In this document: positions 63,848-64,000 of the stretch, piece after piece | Position numbering within the stretch: the stretch's first letter is position 1 | Layout: the number at the start of each line of letters is the position of its first letter | Assembly (NCBI GenBank): GCA_963803085.1 | Contig: CAWDLE010000021.1 | Location: forward strand, 62,001-126,000 | Source of the DNA: JACVRW01 sp963803085 | Lineage (GTDB): Bacteria > Actinomycetota > Thermoleophilia > Solirubrobacterales > Thermoleophilaceae | Length of the DNA stretch: 64,000 nt | Direction of reading: 5' to 3' | The notes under the pieces: generated by a model | Told to the model about the DNA's origin: nothing | Seen by the model: the letters and a program-made list of their open reading frames with translations, nothing else | The model's database searches: none | Made by a program: the position numbers and the translations under genes

Positions 63848-64000
63848 TCAGGCCACGTGCCCGTCGGCCGGCTCGATCGGCAGGCCGTCCTTGACCCACT
63901 CCTGCAGCCCGCCGTCCAGGTTGTGCGCCTCGAAGCCGGCGGCCGAGAAGGCCTGCGCGGCGAGAGCTGACCTGCTGCCCGAGCGGCAGTAGAAGAGGAT
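63848..64000 (-). CDS. Rhodanese-like domain protein, N-terminus beyond the right edge
   Basis: The last 50 residues of a minus-strand gene: ILFYCRSGSRSALAAQAF contains the active-site loop CRSGSRS with catalytic Cys, followed by GFEAHNLDGGLQEWVKDGLP, the standard rhodanese C-terminal sequence. Sulfurtransferase or sulfur-carrier role. Cut by the window edge. Confidence 0.88.
   Translation of the reverse strand: MLFYCRSGSRSALAAQAFSAAGFEAHNLDGGLQEWVKDGLPIEPADGHVA

Overview
The window looks like a chromosomal stretch of a very G+C-rich actinobacterium, most probably Thermoleophilia/Solirubrobacterales. The reasons are high-GC codon use, frequent GTG/TTG starts, dense 4-base start/stop overlaps, Arg/Lys-rich tails on secreted proteins, and families common there (class III adenylate cyclases, BMP-type nucleoside transporters, ECF sigma factors with a membrane tail). 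That placement is inference. I see no rRNA, tRNA, CRISPR array, prophage or insertion sequence.

Layout. 1-3250: a cut-off unknown gene and a large secreted wall hydrolase. 3.6-7.2 kb: two phasin-like coiled-coil proteins, a nucleoside phosphorylase, and an epimerase-like/acyltransferase pair. 7.2-13.6 kb: a secreted propeller protein, a two-domain fatty acyl-CoA reductase-like protein, a MerR-adenylate cyclase and tilS. 13.6-25.0 kb: a coherent nucleoside locus with upp, a CYTH-cytidine deaminase fusion, punA, thymidine phosphorylase, adenosine deaminase, a complete BMP-type ABC importer (one permease frameshifted) and an unrecognised enzyme with a phosphorylase-like C-terminus. 25.1-33.3 kb: an HD-GYP protein, a sulfatase-fold lipoprotein, NfeD/SPFH, mmsA, AzlCD, PspC and a desaturase. 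33.4-43.9 kb: a DEAD helicase behind a structured leader, hydrolases, cyclopropane synthase, a P450 behind a perfect CRP-type palindrome, a frameshifted trypsin-like protease and a 22-residue membrane peptide. 44-51.8 kb: a membrane-tethered sigma factor divergent from a Cys-repeat protein, an M23 peptidase, and a SpoIIE/RsbW-like phosphatase-kinase followed by its STAS antagonist. 51.9-64 kb: dehydrogenases, a second cyclase, a ferredoxin, an NlpC/P60 lipoprotein, a truncated hemoglobin with two cytosolic HtrA-like proteases, an HxlR regulator, arfB, a PfkB kinase and a cut-off rhodanese.

How it fits together. The nucleoside locus is complete on paper: import, deamination of C and A nucleosides, phosphorolysis of purine and pyrimidine nucleosides, and uracil salvage. 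Cyclic-nucleotide signalling recurs (two class III cyclases, one CYTH protein, one CRP-like site), as does cell-wall turnover (four hydrolases).

Cross-cutting observations: three genes carry single-base frameshifts, two others lack a normal start codon, seven convergent gene pairs share the stop tetranucleotide CTAG, and a 45-bp intergenic element occurs twice, each time about 65 nt beyond a minus-strand stop.
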